Shown piece after piece: positions 1-9,318 of a DNA stretch of 64,000 nucleotides (its first letter is position 1; each line of letters starts with the position of its first letter). This DNA is from Streptomyces leeuwenhoekii. Its GTDB lineage: Bacteria; Actinomycetota; Actinomycetes; Streptomycetales; Streptomycetaceae. The stretch spans positions 2,303,501 to 2,367,500 of the forward strand of contig NZ_LN831790.1 in the NCBI RefSeq assembly GCF_001013905.1. The letters are read 5' to 3'. The position numbers and the translations under genes were made by a program. The notes beneath the pieces were generated by a model, which searched no databases, was not told the origin of the DNA, and saw only the letters and a list, made by a program, of their open reading frames with translations.

Positions 1-2
1 GG

Positions 3-497
3 GGTGACTGGGTGAAGACCTCCGCCCAGTGGATCGAGCAGGGCGGCGCGACGGGCGGGGAGGGCGCCCCGTACGACTTCGCCGTGCTCCATGTGACGCC
101 GGAGGAGGGCGCGGGCGGCAGGTCGCTGGAGGAGACGGTCGGCGCGGCGCTGCCGGTGGACTTCGCCGCCCCGGCCGTACGGCCGGTGCGGAGCGTGACG
201 GCGACCGGCTACCCGGCGGCGGCGCCGTACGACGGGCAGACCCTGTACCGGTGCCAGGGCAAGCCGGGCCGGCTCTCGGTCAGGGCCTCGGATCCGACGA
301 TGTACCGCATCGGCTGCACCATGACCGGCGGTTCCTCGGGCGGCGGGTGGGTGGCGACCGGCTCCGACGGCCGGCCGGCGCTGATCTCCAACACCTCGAT
401 CGGACCGGTGGGGGCGGGCTGGCTGGCCGGTCCGCGGCTGGGCGAGGAGGCCGAGGACGTGTACCGGGCGGTCAGCGAGAAGTTCGCCGGCCGGTGA
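3..497 (+). CDS. Trypsin-like serine protease, 3' part only (partial)
   Basis: The reading frame is open back to the first base, so the gene begins outside the window and only about 164 C-terminal residues are present. The visible part fits a chymotrypsin-fold secreted serine protease. YDFAVLHV resembles the catalytic-Asp strand, and GCTMTGGSSGGGW resembles the nucleophile loop (GDSGGP in classic trypsins), so the serine is the second of the SS pair. The catalytic His and any signal peptide lie upstream and cannot be checked. A GTG at position 12 is in frame but lies inside the domain. The gene converges on hflX with a strong hairpin between them. The family is reasonably clear; substrate and export route are unknown. 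Confidence 0.7.
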   Translation, partial: GDWVKTSAQWIEQGGATGGEGAPYDFAVLHVTPEEGAGGRSLEETVGAALPVDFAAPAVRPVRSVTATGYPAAAPYDGQTLYRCQGKPGRLSVRASDPTMYRIGCTMTGGSSGGGWVATGSDGRPALISNTSIGPVGAGWLAGPRLGEEAEDVYRAVSEKFAGR

Positions 498-546
498 GCC
501 GGGGCCGAGCCGGGCGGAGGCGCGGCGGCCGGTGACGCGCGCATGA

Positions 547-583
547 CCGAGGGCCCGTCCCCGGCGGGGGGACGGGCCCTCGG
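547..583. terminator. Bidirectional terminator between protease and hflX
   Basis: A perfect 14-bp stem (CCGAGGGCCCGTCC pairing with its complement) closes a short C/G-rich loop between two convergent genes. It can serve both strands. There is no clear U tract, as is usual in Streptomyces. Confidence 0.75.
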
Positions 584-620
584 ACGTGCCTCACGGCCCT
601 GGGCCGGTGCCGGTGGGGCG

Positions 621-2114
621 TCAGGCCGCCGACGCCGGAACGTACGGCGTCAGCTCCGCCGCCAGTTCCTCGTGCACCCGCACCTTGAGCAAGGTGCCCT
701 CCGGGGTGTGCTCCTCGGAGATCACCTCGCCCTCGTCGTGGGCGCGCGCGACCAGCTTGCCGTGCGTGTACGGCACCAGCGCCTCGATCTCGACGGACGG
801 CCGCGGCAGCTCGTTGTCGATCAGCGCGAGCAGTTCGTCGATGTTCTGGCCGGTGCGGGCCGAGACGGCGATGGAGCGCTTCTCGATCCGCAGCAGCCGC
901 TGGAGCACCAGCGGGTCGGCCAGGTCGGCCTTGTTGACCACGACGATCTCCGGTACGCCGGTGGCGCCGACGTCCCTGATCACCTCGCGCACGGCGGCCA
1001 ACTGCTCCTCCGGGTTCGGGTGCGAGCCGTCCACCACGTGGAGGATCAGGTCGGAGTCGCCGACCTCCTCCATGGTGGAGCGGAACGCCTCGACCAGGTG
1101 GTGCGGCAGGTGCCGGACGAACCCGACCGTGTCGGCCAGGGTGTACAGCCGTCCGCTCGGGGTCTCGGCCCGGCGCACGGTCGGGTCGAGGGTGGCGAAC
1201 AGGGCGTTCTCGACCAGGACGCCCGCGCCGGTGAGGCGGTTGAGCAGCGAGGACTTGCCCGCGTTGGTGTAGCCGGCGATGGCGACCGAGGGCACCTTGT
1301 TGCGCTTGCGCTCCTGGCGCTTGATCTCGCGGCCGGTCTTCATCTCCGCGATCTCCCGGCGCATCTTGGCCATCTTCTCGCGGATCCGCCGCCGGTCCGT
1401 CTCGATCTTGGTCTCACCGGGGCCGCGGGTGGCGAGGCCGCCGCCCTTGCCGCCGCCCATCTGCCGGGACAGGGACTGACCCCAGCCGCGCAGCCGCGGC
1501 AGCATGTACTGCATCTGCGCGAGCGCGACCTGCGCCTTGCCCTCACGGGACTTGGCGTGCTGGGCGAAGATGTCGAGGATCAGGGCCGTACGGTCGATGA
1601 CCTTGACCTTGACGACGTCTTCGAGGTGGATGAGCTGGCCGGGGCTGAGCTCACCGTCGCAGATGACGGTGTCCGCGCCCGTCTCCAGCACGATCTCCCG
1701 CAGCTCCTGGGCCTTGCCGGAGCCGATGTAGGTGGCGGCGTCGGGCTTGTCGCGGCGCTGGATCACGCCGTCGAGCACGAGGGCGCCCGCGGTCTCCGCG
1801 AGAGCGGCGAGCTCCGCGAGGGAGTTCTCCGCGTCCTGCACCGTTCCCGAGGTCCAGACCCCGACGAGGACGACCCGCTCCAGGCGGAGCTGGCGGTACT
1901 CGACCTCGGTGACGTCTTCGAGCTCGGTGGAGAGGCCCGCCACACGGCGCAGAGCCGCGCGCTCGGATCGGTCGAACTGGTCGCCGTCCCACTCGGAGTC
2001 GATCTCGTGGCTCCAGGCGACGTCCTCTTCCATCAGGGCATCGGCCCGAAGACCCTCGGGATAGGCGTGCGCGAGGCGCTTGGTGTCCTGGGAAGGGGAA
2101 GAAGAGGAGGTCAT
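621..2114 (-). CDS. hflX: GTPase HflX
   Basis: This 497-residue GTPase binds 50S subunits and splits or rescues stalled ribosomes in the families studied. The N-terminal HflX domain (about residues 75-230) ends in the glycine-rich GGGKGGGLATRGPGE segment and is followed by a long basic coiled-coil linker. The G domain starts with the Walker A motif GYTNAGKSS (about residues 281-289). DTVGF (G3) and NKAD (G4) follow. The ATG at 2114 was chosen because AAGGA lies just upstream and the family-like sequence starts there; an open frame runs further upstream without similarity. It begins a minus-strand block that includes miaA and miaB, the usual genomic company of hflX. No odd residues were seen. 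Confidence 0.95.
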   Translation of the reverse strand: MTSSSSPSQDTKRLAHAYPEGLRADALMEEDVAWSHEIDSEWDGDQFDRSERAALRRVAGLSTELEDVTEVEYRQLRLERVVLVGVWTSGTVQDAENSLAELAALAETAGALVLDGVIQRRDKPDAATYIGSGKAQELREIVLETGADTVICDGELSPGQLIHLEDVVKVKVIDRTALILDIFAQHAKSREGKAQVALAQMQYMLPRLRGWGQSLSRQMGGGKGGGLATRGPGETKIETDRRRIREKMAKMRREIAEMKTGREIKRQERKRNKVPSVAIAGYTNAGKSSLLNRLTGAGVLVENALFATLDPTVRRAETPSGRLYTLADTVGFVRHLPHHLVEAFRSTMEEVGDSDLILHVVDGSHPNPEEQLAAVREVIRDVGATGVPEIVVVNKADLADPLVLQRLLRIEKRSIAVSARTGQNIDELLALIDNELPRPSVEIEALVPYTHGKLVARAHDEGEVISEEHTPEGTLLKVRVHEELAAELTPYVPASAA

Positions 2115-2290
2115 TGGATCCTTACGTAGCTGGGAAACCGTCTGCGGCGACGGAACGGAACCCGAACGTCGAACCGGGACCGTCACCATGCACAACGCAC
2201 GAGTACCCCGGGTGATTCCCGTATGCCCCGCGCTCCGGTGCCGCGCCGTCGCCATGATGGTCGCACGGTACGGGACGTCTCGTCACCGGC

Positions 2291-3823
2291 TTATTCGGCT
2301 GCGGGTTCCGCGGTGGCCGCCGGGTCGGTGGTCCCCGCCTTCCAGTCCGGGTGGCCGGGCATGGGCGGCGTCTTCTCGCCGTACAGCCAGGCGCGCAGGA
2401 AGCCGTCCAGGTCACGCCCGGCGATCTCGGAGGCGAGCCGGACGAAGTCCGCGGTCGAGGCCGTGCCGTCGCGGTGCCGCGTCACCCAGGCCCGTTCGAG
2501 GCGTTCGAAGGCCGGGTGGCCGATCTCCTGGCGCAGGGCGTAGAGGACGAGCGCGCCGCCCTCGTAGACGTTCTGCCGGAAGATGCCCGTCTTCCGGCCG
2601 GGGGCGGGCACCTTCGGCGCGGCCGGCGGGCCGCCCACCGCACGCCAGGTGTCGGAGGCGGCGTAGGCGTCCTTCATCCGGGTCCGCAGCGACCTGCCCG
2701 CCTTCTCCTCGGCGTAGAGGGCCTCGTACCAGGTGGCGTGTCCCTCGTTGAGCCACAGGTCGGACCAGGTGCGCGGGCTGACGCTGTCGCCGAACCACTG
2801 GTGGGCCAGCTCGTGCACCATGATCGACTCGACGTACCACTGCTCGTAGGCGGGCTCGGTGAACAGCCCCGCGCCGAAGAGGGAGAGCGTCTGGGTCTCG
2901 AGCGCGAAGCCGAGGGGGGCGTCGGCCATGAGCAGCCCGTACGACTCGAACGGGTAGCGGCCGACCTTGCTCTCCATCCAGGAGATGTGCCCCGCGGTCC
3001 TGGCCGCCCACGGTTCGGCGGCGGCACGGTACCTGGCGGGCACGACGTCCCGCAGCGGCAGTCCGTGCGGGCCGGTGCGGCGCAGCACCGCGGAACGGCC
3101 GATGGAGACCTGGGCGAGCTCGGTGGCCATGGGGTGCCGGGTCCGGTACGTCCAGGTCGCGGACCCGTTCGCCCGCTCCACCCCGGCGGCCAGGCCGTTG
3201 GCGACGGCGGTGTGGCCGTCGGGCGCGGTGACCCGGATGGTGAACCGGGCCTTGTCGAAGGGGTGGTCGTTGCACGGGAACACCAGGTGGGCGGCGTCGG
3301 CCTGGTTGGCCATGACGAGCCCGTCCGCGGTGCGCACCCAGCCGCCGTCCCGTCCCTTCGGGGACACGGGGTCGCTGGTGTGCCGCACGGTGATCCGCGT
3401 CCGCGCGCCCTTGGGCAGCGGCTTCCCGGGCGTGATCACGAGGTCCTCGCCGGCGCCGGCGAACGCCGCGGGTCTGCCGTCGACCTCGACCGAGCCGACC
3501 TTGCCGTGCGCGAAGTCGAGGTTGATCCGTTCCAGGCGGGCCGTCGTCCGGGCGTCGATCGTGGTGACGGCCCGCAGCGGCTCGCTGTTCCTGCCGGAGT
3601 AGGTGAAGGCCAGGTCGTACGAGGCCACGTCGTATCCGGGGTTGCCCAGGTGCGGGAAGAGGCGGTCGCCGACGCCCAGCGGGACCGCGGGGGCGCTCGC
3701 GGCGACCAGGCCGAGAGAGGCGGCGGAGGCGAGCAGCGCCGTCGCCCGGTACCGGCGCGGGACCATGGCGCGTCCGCGTCCGGCGGGGGGACGGCCGGTG
3801 GAGGTGTGGGGAGTGTGCAGCAT
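2291..3823 (-). CDS. Secreted M1-family zinc metallopeptidase
   Basis: The 510-residue protein carries the gluzincin motif HELAHQW followed by NEGHATWYE, giving the two His and the distal Glu zinc ligands plus the catalytic Glu. The substrate-recognition motif, GAMEN in classic aminopeptidase N, reads ALETQ here, a common variant in short actinobacterial M1 proteins. A hydrophobic stretch (TALLASAASLGLVAASAPA) near the N terminus is a likely signal peptide, so the enzyme should act outside the cell. The length is about half that of aminopeptidase N, lacking the large C-terminal helical domain. The ATG at 3823 leaves a long n-region; an ATG at 3766 immediately before MVPRRYRATALL is an equally possible start. 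The C terminus is a short Ala/Pro/Glu tail. Confidence 0.88.
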   Translation of the reverse strand: MLHTPHTSTGRPPAGRGRAMVPRRYRATALLASAASLGLVAASAPAVPLGVGDRLFPHLGNPGYDVASYDLAFTYSGRNSEPLRAVTTIDARTTARLERINLDFAHGKVGSVEVDGRPAAFAGAGEDLVITPGKPLPKGARTRITVRHTSDPVSPKGRDGGWVRTADGLVMANQADAAHLVFPCNDHPFDKARFTIRVTAPDGHTAVANGLAAGVERANGSATWTYRTRHPMATELAQVSIGRSAVLRRTGPHGLPLRDVVPARYRAAAEPWAARTAGHISWMESKVGRYPFESYGLLMADAPLGFALETQTLSLFGAGLFTEPAYEQWYVESIMVHELAHQWFGDSVSPRTWSDLWLNEGHATWYEALYAEEKAGRSLRTRMKDAYAASDTWRAVGGPPAAPKVPAPGRKTGIFRQNVYEGGALVLYALRQEIGHPAFERLERAWVTRHRDGTASTADFVRLASEIAGRDLDGFLRAWLYGEKTPPMPGHPDWKAGTTDPAATAEPAAE

Positions 3824-3951
3824 GCCCCACGGCTATCAGCGCGGGTGCGCGGTCCGGCGGCGGCGCGCGCCCGGCGCACCCGAACGGGTAAGGCCACGCC
3901 GCGCGCCCGGCGCACGCCGAGGCGTGTGGCGGGCGGGGCGGCGTTCGCCGG

Positions 3952-6105
3952 TCAGGCGCCCGGGGGCTGCGGCTGGGCCCGGCTCACGTCGAAGACACCG
4001 GCCACGTTGCGCATCGCGCGCATCAGGGCGGGCAGGTGGGCGGCGTCCGGCAACTGGACGGTGTACGTGTGGCGGACGCGCTGCCGGTCCGGGGGCTCGA
4101 CGGTGGCGGAGACGATCTCGGCGCCTTCCACCGCCATGGCCTCGGTCAGATCCGCCAGCAGATGCGGACGGACGAACGATTCCGCGAGCAGGGTGACCCG
4201 GCACTCGGTGGTGTCGCCCCAGCGCACCCCCACCTCGGGGCGCCCCGCGCTCTTCATGCGCGCGACCGCGGCGCACCCCACGCGGTGCACGGTGACCACC
4301 CCGCCGCGGACGGCGAATCCGGCGATCTCGTCGGGCGGCACGGGCGTGCAGCAGCCGGCCAGCCGCACCGAGGCGCCCGGGCGGTCGACGAGGACGTCGG
4401 CGGCGGGACGGGCGGCACTCGGGCCGGTGGCGGGCGCGTCGGCGCTGCCGGGACGGGCAATCGCCGCCGGTTCGCCCGCGTCCGCCGCCTCGGCGGCTCC
4501 GTGGCCCGGGTGCGCCGCCAGCCATCGCTGGATGGCGATCCGGGCGGCGGGGGTGTGCGCGTGCTCCAGCCAAGCGCTGGAGGGCTCGGAGGCCGGGTCC
4601 TGGCCCATGAGCAGTTGGACGGTGTCGCCGTCCCTGAGCACGGTGCTCAGTGTGGCCAGCCGTCCGTTGACACGGGCGCCCATGCACGCGTGCGCGTCGT
4701 CGCCGTACTGCGCGTACGCCGCGTCCACGCAGCTCGCGCCCTCGGGCAGGCTCAGGGCGCCGCCGTCGGGCCGGAAGACGGTGATCTCCCGGTCCTGGGC
4801 GAGGTCCTCCCGGAGGGTGGACCAGAAGGTGTCGGGGTCGGGGGCGCCGCGCTGCCATTCGAGGAGGCGGGAGAGCCAGCCGGGGCGGGTGGGGTCGGCG
4901 CGCTCGCCGTCCGCGGGGTCGTCGGACGCCGGGGCGTAGGGGTTCCCGAGGGCGACGACCCCGGCCTCGGCGACCTTGTGCATCTGGTGGGTGCGGATGA
5001 GGACTTCGACGACCTGTCCGTCGGCGGCGGTGACCGCGGTGTGCAGCGACTGGTACAGGTTGAACTTGGGTACGGCGATGAAGTCCTTGAACTCCGAGAC
5101 GACCGGCGTCATACAGGTGTGGAGTTCGCCGAGGACGGCGTAGCAGTCCGCGTCCTCGTTCACCAGCACGAGCAGGCGGCCGAAGTCGGCGCCGCGCAGC
5201 GGGCCGCGTTTGCGGGCCACCCGGTGCACGGAGACGAAGTGGCGGGGCCGGATGAGGACGTCGGCCGGGAGATCGGCCTCGCGCAGGACGGCGCGCACGG
5301 CGTCGGCGGTCCCGGCGAGCGGGTCGTCGGCGCGGGCGGCGTTCTCGGCGATCAGCTCGCGCGTGAACGCGTACTCCGCGGGGTGCAGGACCGCGAAGAC
5401 GAGGTCTTCCAGCTCCGTCTTCAGCGCCTGGACACCGAGCCGTTCGGCGAGCGGGATCAGGACGTCCCGGGTCACCTTGGCGATGCGCTCCTGCTTCTCC
5501 CGGCGCATGACGCCGAGGGTGCGCATGTTGTGCAGCCGGTCGGCGAGTTTGATCGACATCACGCGGACGTCGTTGCCGGTGGCGACGAGCATCTTGCGGA
5601 AGGTCTCGGGCTCGGCGGCGGCGCCGTAGTCGACCTTCTCCAGCTTGGTGACGCCGTCGACGAGGAAGCGGACCTCCTCGCCGAACTGCTCTCTGACCTG
5701 ATCGAGTGTCACCTCGGTGTCCTCCACGGTGTCGTGGAGGAGGGAGGCGGTCAACGTCGTGGTCTCCGCGCCGAGTTCGGCGAGGATCAGGGTCACCGCG
5801 AGGGGGTGGGTGATATAGGGCTCGCCGCTCTTGCGCATCTGGCCGCGGTGCGAGGACTCGGCCAGCAGGTAGGCGCGGCGCAGCGGCTCGAGGTCGGCGT
5901 CGGGATGGTGGGCGCGGTGGGCGTCGACGACATGGCCGATGGCGTCGGGCAGCCGGCCGCGGGCGGCGGGGCCGAGGAGCGCGGCACGGCCGAGGCGGCG
6001 CAGGTCGAGCCGGGGGCGGGCCTTTCTGCGGGGCACTGTCGCGGCGCCGGTGACCGTGGGCATCACCGGGCCTGGGGTCGCAGGATTCGTGGCCTCCGCG
6101 TTCAT
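3952..6105 (-). CDS. rshA: RelA/SpoT homologue RshA, (p)ppGpp metabolism
   Basis: This 717-residue protein has the long RelA/SpoT layout. The HD hydrolase domain is intact: HDTVEDT at about residues 124-130, then KLADRLHNMRTLG. The synthetase region keeps FKDFIAVPKFNLYQSLHT and EVLIRT, but the G-loop arginine of GIR is missing (DFGRLLVLV) and the usual AEYGIAAHW reads AEAGVVALG. TGS (ITVFRPDGGAL) and a C-terminal ACT-like domain follow. Hydrolase activity is therefore well supported; synthetase activity is doubtful. S. coelicolor has a second RelA/SpoT paralogue named RshA at this locus, and the position agrees. The ATG at 6105 is preceded by a strong GGAGG. The Ala/Pro-rich stretch between TGS and ACT is probably a flexible linker. 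Confidence 0.9.
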   Translation of the reverse strand: MNAEATNPATPGPVMPTVTGAATVPRRKARPRLDLRRLGRAALLGPAARGRLPDAIGHVVDAHRAHHPDADLEPLRRAYLLAESSHRGQMRKSGEPYITHPLAVTLILAELGAETTTLTASLLHDTVEDTEVTLDQVREQFGEEVRFLVDGVTKLEKVDYGAAAEPETFRKMLVATGNDVRVMSIKLADRLHNMRTLGVMRREKQERIAKVTRDVLIPLAERLGVQALKTELEDLVFAVLHPAEYAFTRELIAENAARADDPLAGTADAVRAVLREADLPADVLIRPRHFVSVHRVARKRGPLRGADFGRLLVLVNEDADCYAVLGELHTCMTPVVSEFKDFIAVPKFNLYQSLHTAVTAADGQVVEVLIRTHQMHKVAEAGVVALGNPYAPASDDPADGERADPTRPGWLSRLLEWQRGAPDPDTFWSTLREDLAQDREITVFRPDGGALSLPEGASCVDAAYAQYGDDAHACMGARVNGRLATLSTVLRDGDTVQLLMGQDPASEPSSAWLEHAHTPAARIAIQRWLAAHPGHGAAEAADAGEPAAIARPGSADAPATGPSAARPAADVLVDRPGASVRLAGCCTPVPPDEIAGFAVRGGVVTVHRVGCAAVARMKSAGRPEVGVRWGDTTECRVTLLAESFVRPHLLADLTEAMAVEGAEIVSATVEPPDRQRVRHTYTVQLPDAAHLPALMRAMRNVAGVFDVSRAQPQPPGA

Positions 6106-6335
6106 GGGCACCTCCGGCTGCGTGAACCGGCGGACGGGGCGCCCCAGGGCGGACACGGCTCAGGGGACGGTATCGGTCCCCCGTCCGGGCCGGTGCTTGA
6201 TGCTATCGAGCCCATCACGTGCGGCCGACCGCCTCTCGCCGAGCGTGAAACGGATCACCCATTCGAGCGACGCTCGGCGGGTTTGCGTTTTCGCACCATG
6301 GGCGTGGGCCCGGGGTACGGCGGCCGGGCACCGGA

Positions 6336-7214
6336 TCAGCTCCTGCGGCGGACGGCCGCGTCCAGCCACTCGGGGTCGATCTCGCCCTCCGCGACGATCA
6401 CCGCGGGGCCGGTCATCTCGATCTCGCCGTCGGGCCGCTCGGTGATCACGAGCGTGCCGCCGGGCACGTCGACGGTGTACGTCGCGGGGGTGCCGGTGAC
6501 GGCCGGGTCGGCGCCGTCCCGGCGGGCGGCGGCGACGGCGACGGCGCACGCGCCCGTGCCGCACGAGCGGGTCTCGCCGGAGCCGCGCTCGTGCACGCGC
6601 ATCGCCACGTGCCCGGGGCCGCGGTCGACCACGAACTCCACGTTCACGCCGTCCGGGTAGGCGGCGGCCGGCTCACAGGGCGGCGGGGAGAGGAGATCCC
6701 CGGCGTGGGCGAGGTCGTCCACGAAGGCGACCGCGTGCGGGTTGCCCATGTTCACGTTGCGCGCGGGCCAGCTCCGCTCGCCCACGCTCACCGTGACGTC
6801 TCCCTCGGGCAGGACCGCCCGGCCCATGCCGACGGTGACGTCGCCGTCCTTGGCGAGGTGCACGGTCTTCACACCCCCGCGCGTGGCGACCGCGAGCTCG
6901 CCCTCGGCCACGTGTCCGGCGTGCTGGAGGTAGCGGGCGAAGACGCGCACGCCGTTGCCGCACATCTCGGCGACGGAACCGTCGCCGTTGCGGTAGTCCA
7001 TGAACCACTCCGCCTCGGCCGCCAGGTGCGCGGCCTCGGGGTGCGCGGCGGACCGCACCACGTGCAGCACCCCGTCGCCGCCGATGCCCGCGCGGCGGTC
7101 GCACAGGGCGGCGACGGCGGCCGGGGACAGGTCGACGGCGTTCTCCGGGTCCGGGACGATCACGAAGTCGTTCTCGGTGCCGTGCCCCTTGAGGAAGGCG
7201 ATCCGCGTGCTCAT
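6336..7214 (-). CDS. dapF: Diaminopimelate epimerase
   Basis: DapF converts LL- to meso-diaminopimelate for lysine and peptidoglycan synthesis in the cytoplasm; LL-DAP is the wall diamino acid of Streptomyces, so the enzyme mainly serves lysine supply. Both catalytic cysteines are visible: EMCGNGVR in the first half and RSCGTGACA in the second, in a 292-residue protein of normal family length. The N terminus KGHGTENDFV is also characteristic. The ATG at 7214 begins only six bases after a TACGAT hexamer that could be a -10 box, so the mRNA may be leaderless, although GAGGG also touches the start. The gene is monocistronic or first of a short unit ending before rshA. Confidence 0.95.
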   Translation of the reverse strand: MSTRIAFLKGHGTENDFVIVPDPENAVDLSPAAVAALCDRRAGIGGDGVLHVVRSAAHPEAAHLAAEAEWFMDYRNGDGSVAEMCGNGVRVFARYLQHAGHVAEGELAVATRGGVKTVHLAKDGDVTVGMGRAVLPEGDVTVSVGERSWPARNVNMGNPHAVAFVDDLAHAGDLLSPPPCEPAAAYPDGVNVEFVVDRGPGHVAMRVHERGSGETRSCGTGACAVAVAAARRDGADPAVTGTPATYTVDVPGGTLVITERPDGEIEMTGPAVIVAEGEIDPEWLDAAVRRRS

Positions 7215-7297
7215 CCCTCGATCGTACGGGGTGGGCCCGACAGCACGGGCACGGCACCGGCCCGGCGGACTCGGCGCCCGACGGCCGGATGCGGTGG

Positions 7298-7804
7298 TCA
7301 GCCGCGCAGGCGGGCCACGCGCCACACGGCCAGCACGACGACGGCGGCGACCGCGACGACGTACGCGAGGATCACCCGCCAGTCCGGGCGGCGGCCCGAG
7401 CCCCGCTGGGGCAGGCCGGGCCAGGCGTAGCCCACGCGGCGGGCGGCCATCATGCCCCAGCCGGCGGCGCAGGAGCAGATGAGCAGGCCGAGCATCGCGA
7501 TCACGGCTCCGCTGTCACCGAAGTCGAACGCCAGCGGGAAGGCGAACATCAGCGAGCCGACCGCGCCCAGGCTCACGATGGGCGCGAGCTGCCAGATGCG
7601 CAGTTTGCGCTGGGGGCGCAGCTCGACCTCGACCTCTTCCCCGCCCGCGTACATCTCCTCGGGCTCGGGGCCGTCGGCCGTGACGCCGCCCTGCGGCTCC
7701 TCGGGGCCGTCGGAGCTCAAAGGCGCCCCCGCCCGTTCCGGATCGCCGCGCTCGGCGCCGACGTCTCCGGTGCTTCGTGCGGTGTCGCGAGGGCCGGCCT
7801 CCAT
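7298..7804 (-). CDS. Conserved hypothetical membrane protein
   Basis: The 168-residue product has an acidic, Gly/Pro-rich N-terminal half of about 65 residues, then three hydrophobic segments: PIVSLGAVGSLMFAFPLAF, VIAMLGLLICSCAAGWGMM and VILAYVVAVAAVVVLAVW. It ends with a short basic tail. No catalytic motif was recognised. It lies between dapF and miaA on the same strand, as in other Streptomyces as far as I recall. The ATG at 7804 was chosen because GGGAGG lies about ten bases upstream; GTG at 7810 or 7834 would add two or ten residues. Function unknown. Confidence 0.75.
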   Translation of the reverse strand: MEAGPRDTARSTGDVGAERGDPERAGAPLSSDGPEEPQGGVTADGPEPEEMYAGGEEVEVELRPQRKLRIWQLAPIVSLGAVGSLMFAFPLAFDFGDSGAVIAMLGLLICSCAAGWGMMAARRVGYAWPGLPQRGSGRRPDWRVILAYVVAVAAVVVLAVWRVARLRG

Positions 7805-7912
7805 CGCCACGCGCCCTCCCAACTCGGACTCCACTTGGTCGATCGAAGCTTGATGATGGCACGGCGCCGGAGGCCGCGTTGACGGCCGGGGCCTCCCGAT
7901 GCCATGACGTGA

Positions 7913-8851
7913 TCAGGCTGTAACCGGTCGTTCGACCAACGACAGAGCCAGTCGCGGAAGTTCCGCCAGATCCTCCGCGGCTCCACTCAACCAGTGCACG
8001 CGCGGGTCGCGCCTGAACCATGAATCCTGGCGGCGCGCGAAGCGTTTGGTGGCACGCACGGTCTCGGCCCGCGCCTCCTCGAGCGTGCACTCGCCGGCGA
8101 GCGCGGCGAGGATCTGCTGGTAGCCGAGCGCGCGCGACGCCGTGCGCCCCTCGCGCAACCCCCGCGCCTGAAGTGCGCGCACTTCGTCGACGAGGCCCGC
8201 CTCCCACATCCGGTCGACGCGGCGCGCGATGCGCTCGTCCAGCTCGGGACGGGAGACGTCGACGCCGATCTGGAGGGTGTCGTAGACCGAGTCGTGCCCG
8301 GGGAGGTTGGCGGTGAAGGGCCGGCCGGTGATCTCGATCACCTCCAGGGCGCGGACGATACGGCGGCCGTTGCCGGGCAGGATCGCCCGCGCGGCCTCCG
8401 GATCGGCGGCGGCCAGGCGGGCGTGCAGCGCGCCCGGGCCGCGCAGTGCGAGCTCCTCCTCCAGCCGGGCCCTGACCTCCGGGTCGGTGCCGGGGAACTC
8501 CAGGTTGTCGACGGCCCCGCGGACATAGAGTCCGGAGCCGCCGACCAGGATCGGCCAGCGTCCGGCGGCGAGCAGCGCGTCGATGCGCTCGCGGGCCAGC
8601 CGCTGGTACTCGGCGACGGAGGCCGTGACCGTCACGTCCCAGACGTCCAGCAGATGGTGGGGGACGCCGCCGCGCTCCTCGGGCGTCAGCTTGGCGGTAC
8701 CGATGTCCATCCCACGGTAGAGCTGCATGGAGTCGGCGTTGACGACCTCGCCGCCGAGCCGTTGGGCCAGAAAAACGCCCAGATCGGACTTTCCGGCCGC
8801 GGTGGGTCCGACGACGGCGATGACGCGGGGGGCGGGGGGTGCACTGCTCAC
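7913..8851 (-). CDS. miaA: tRNA dimethylallyltransferase MiaA
   Basis: MiaA transfers dimethylallyl to N6 of A37 in tRNAs reading UNN codons. The 312-residue product has the P-loop VVGPTAAGKSDLG near the N terminus, the substrate motif NADSMQLYRGMDIGTAK, the segment HHLLDV, and the C-terminal KRFARRQDSWFRRDPRVHWL typical of the family. GTG at 8851 puts the P-loop at the expected distance; the open frame continues upstream without similarity. It works directly before MiaB, encoded about 1.7 kb away on the same strand, which methylthiolates the same base. Confidence 0.96.
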   Translation of the reverse strand: MSSAPPAPRVIAVVGPTAAGKSDLGVFLAQRLGGEVVNADSMQLYRGMDIGTAKLTPEERGGVPHHLLDVWDVTVTASVAEYQRLARERIDALLAAGRWPILVGGSGLYVRGAVDNLEFPGTDPEVRARLEEELALRGPGALHARLAAADPEAARAILPGNGRRIVRALEVIEITGRPFTANLPGHDSVYDTLQIGVDVSRPELDERIARRVDRMWEAGLVDEVRALQARGLREGRTASRALGYQQILAALAGECTLEEARAETVRATKRFARRQDSWFRRDPRVHWLSGAAEDLAELPRLALSLVERPVTA

Positions 8852-9033
8852 CGCCCCAGTCTCGCAAACCTCGCGACCGCCTCTCGAACGAGTTACGTGA
8901 CGGTGCGCCTCCGGGGTCGTTGCCCGTTGCGAGGTTCCCACCGCCGAATCGCGGAGGGAGCGGCCCGGACCACGCGAACGGACGCACCGGGCAACGCGGG
9001 ATTTCGCCCGCACGAGTAACGTATGGAGTTGAT

Positions 9034-9294
9034 ATGGGCGTTTTTGCACGACTTCTTCGGAGGTCGAAGGCCACCGGGGAGCCACCGGCCGCCGAGGCAC
9101 AGGCCGCCGCACCGGCCCCCGCGCAGCCGGAGGAGACGGCGAAGCGGCCCGATGACACCGGGGCGGAGCAGGCGGCCGAGCCGGCGGTGACGGAAGCCGC
9201 CGGGGAGACCGGGTCCGAGGGCGTCGACATCCCCAAGCAGCAGTCCGCCGGGAAGGCGGCCGACAACGAGGCCGGCGAGGGCGCCCGCGCGTAA
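9034..9294 (+). CDS. Small acidic, low-complexity hypothetical protein
   Basis: The 86-residue product begins with a basic, amphipathic head (MGVFARLLRRSKATGE) and continues as a disordered Ala/Glu/Pro-rich tail. GGAG six bases before the ATG is a good ribosome-binding site. It lies 24 bases before the antitoxin-like gene and probably shares its transcript. I recall similar short proteins beginning MGxFxRLxRRSKAT next to MT0933-type genes in other Streptomyces, but no function. The basic head and acidic tail suggest membrane or nucleic-acid association, which is inference only. Confidence 0.7.
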   Translation: MGVFARLLRRSKATGEPPAAEAQAAAPAPAQPEETAKRPDDTGAEQAAEPAVTEAAGETGSEGVDIPKQQSAGKAADNEAGEGARA

Positions 9295-9318
9295 CCGCCC
9301 CGCCAGGGAAGGCGAACC

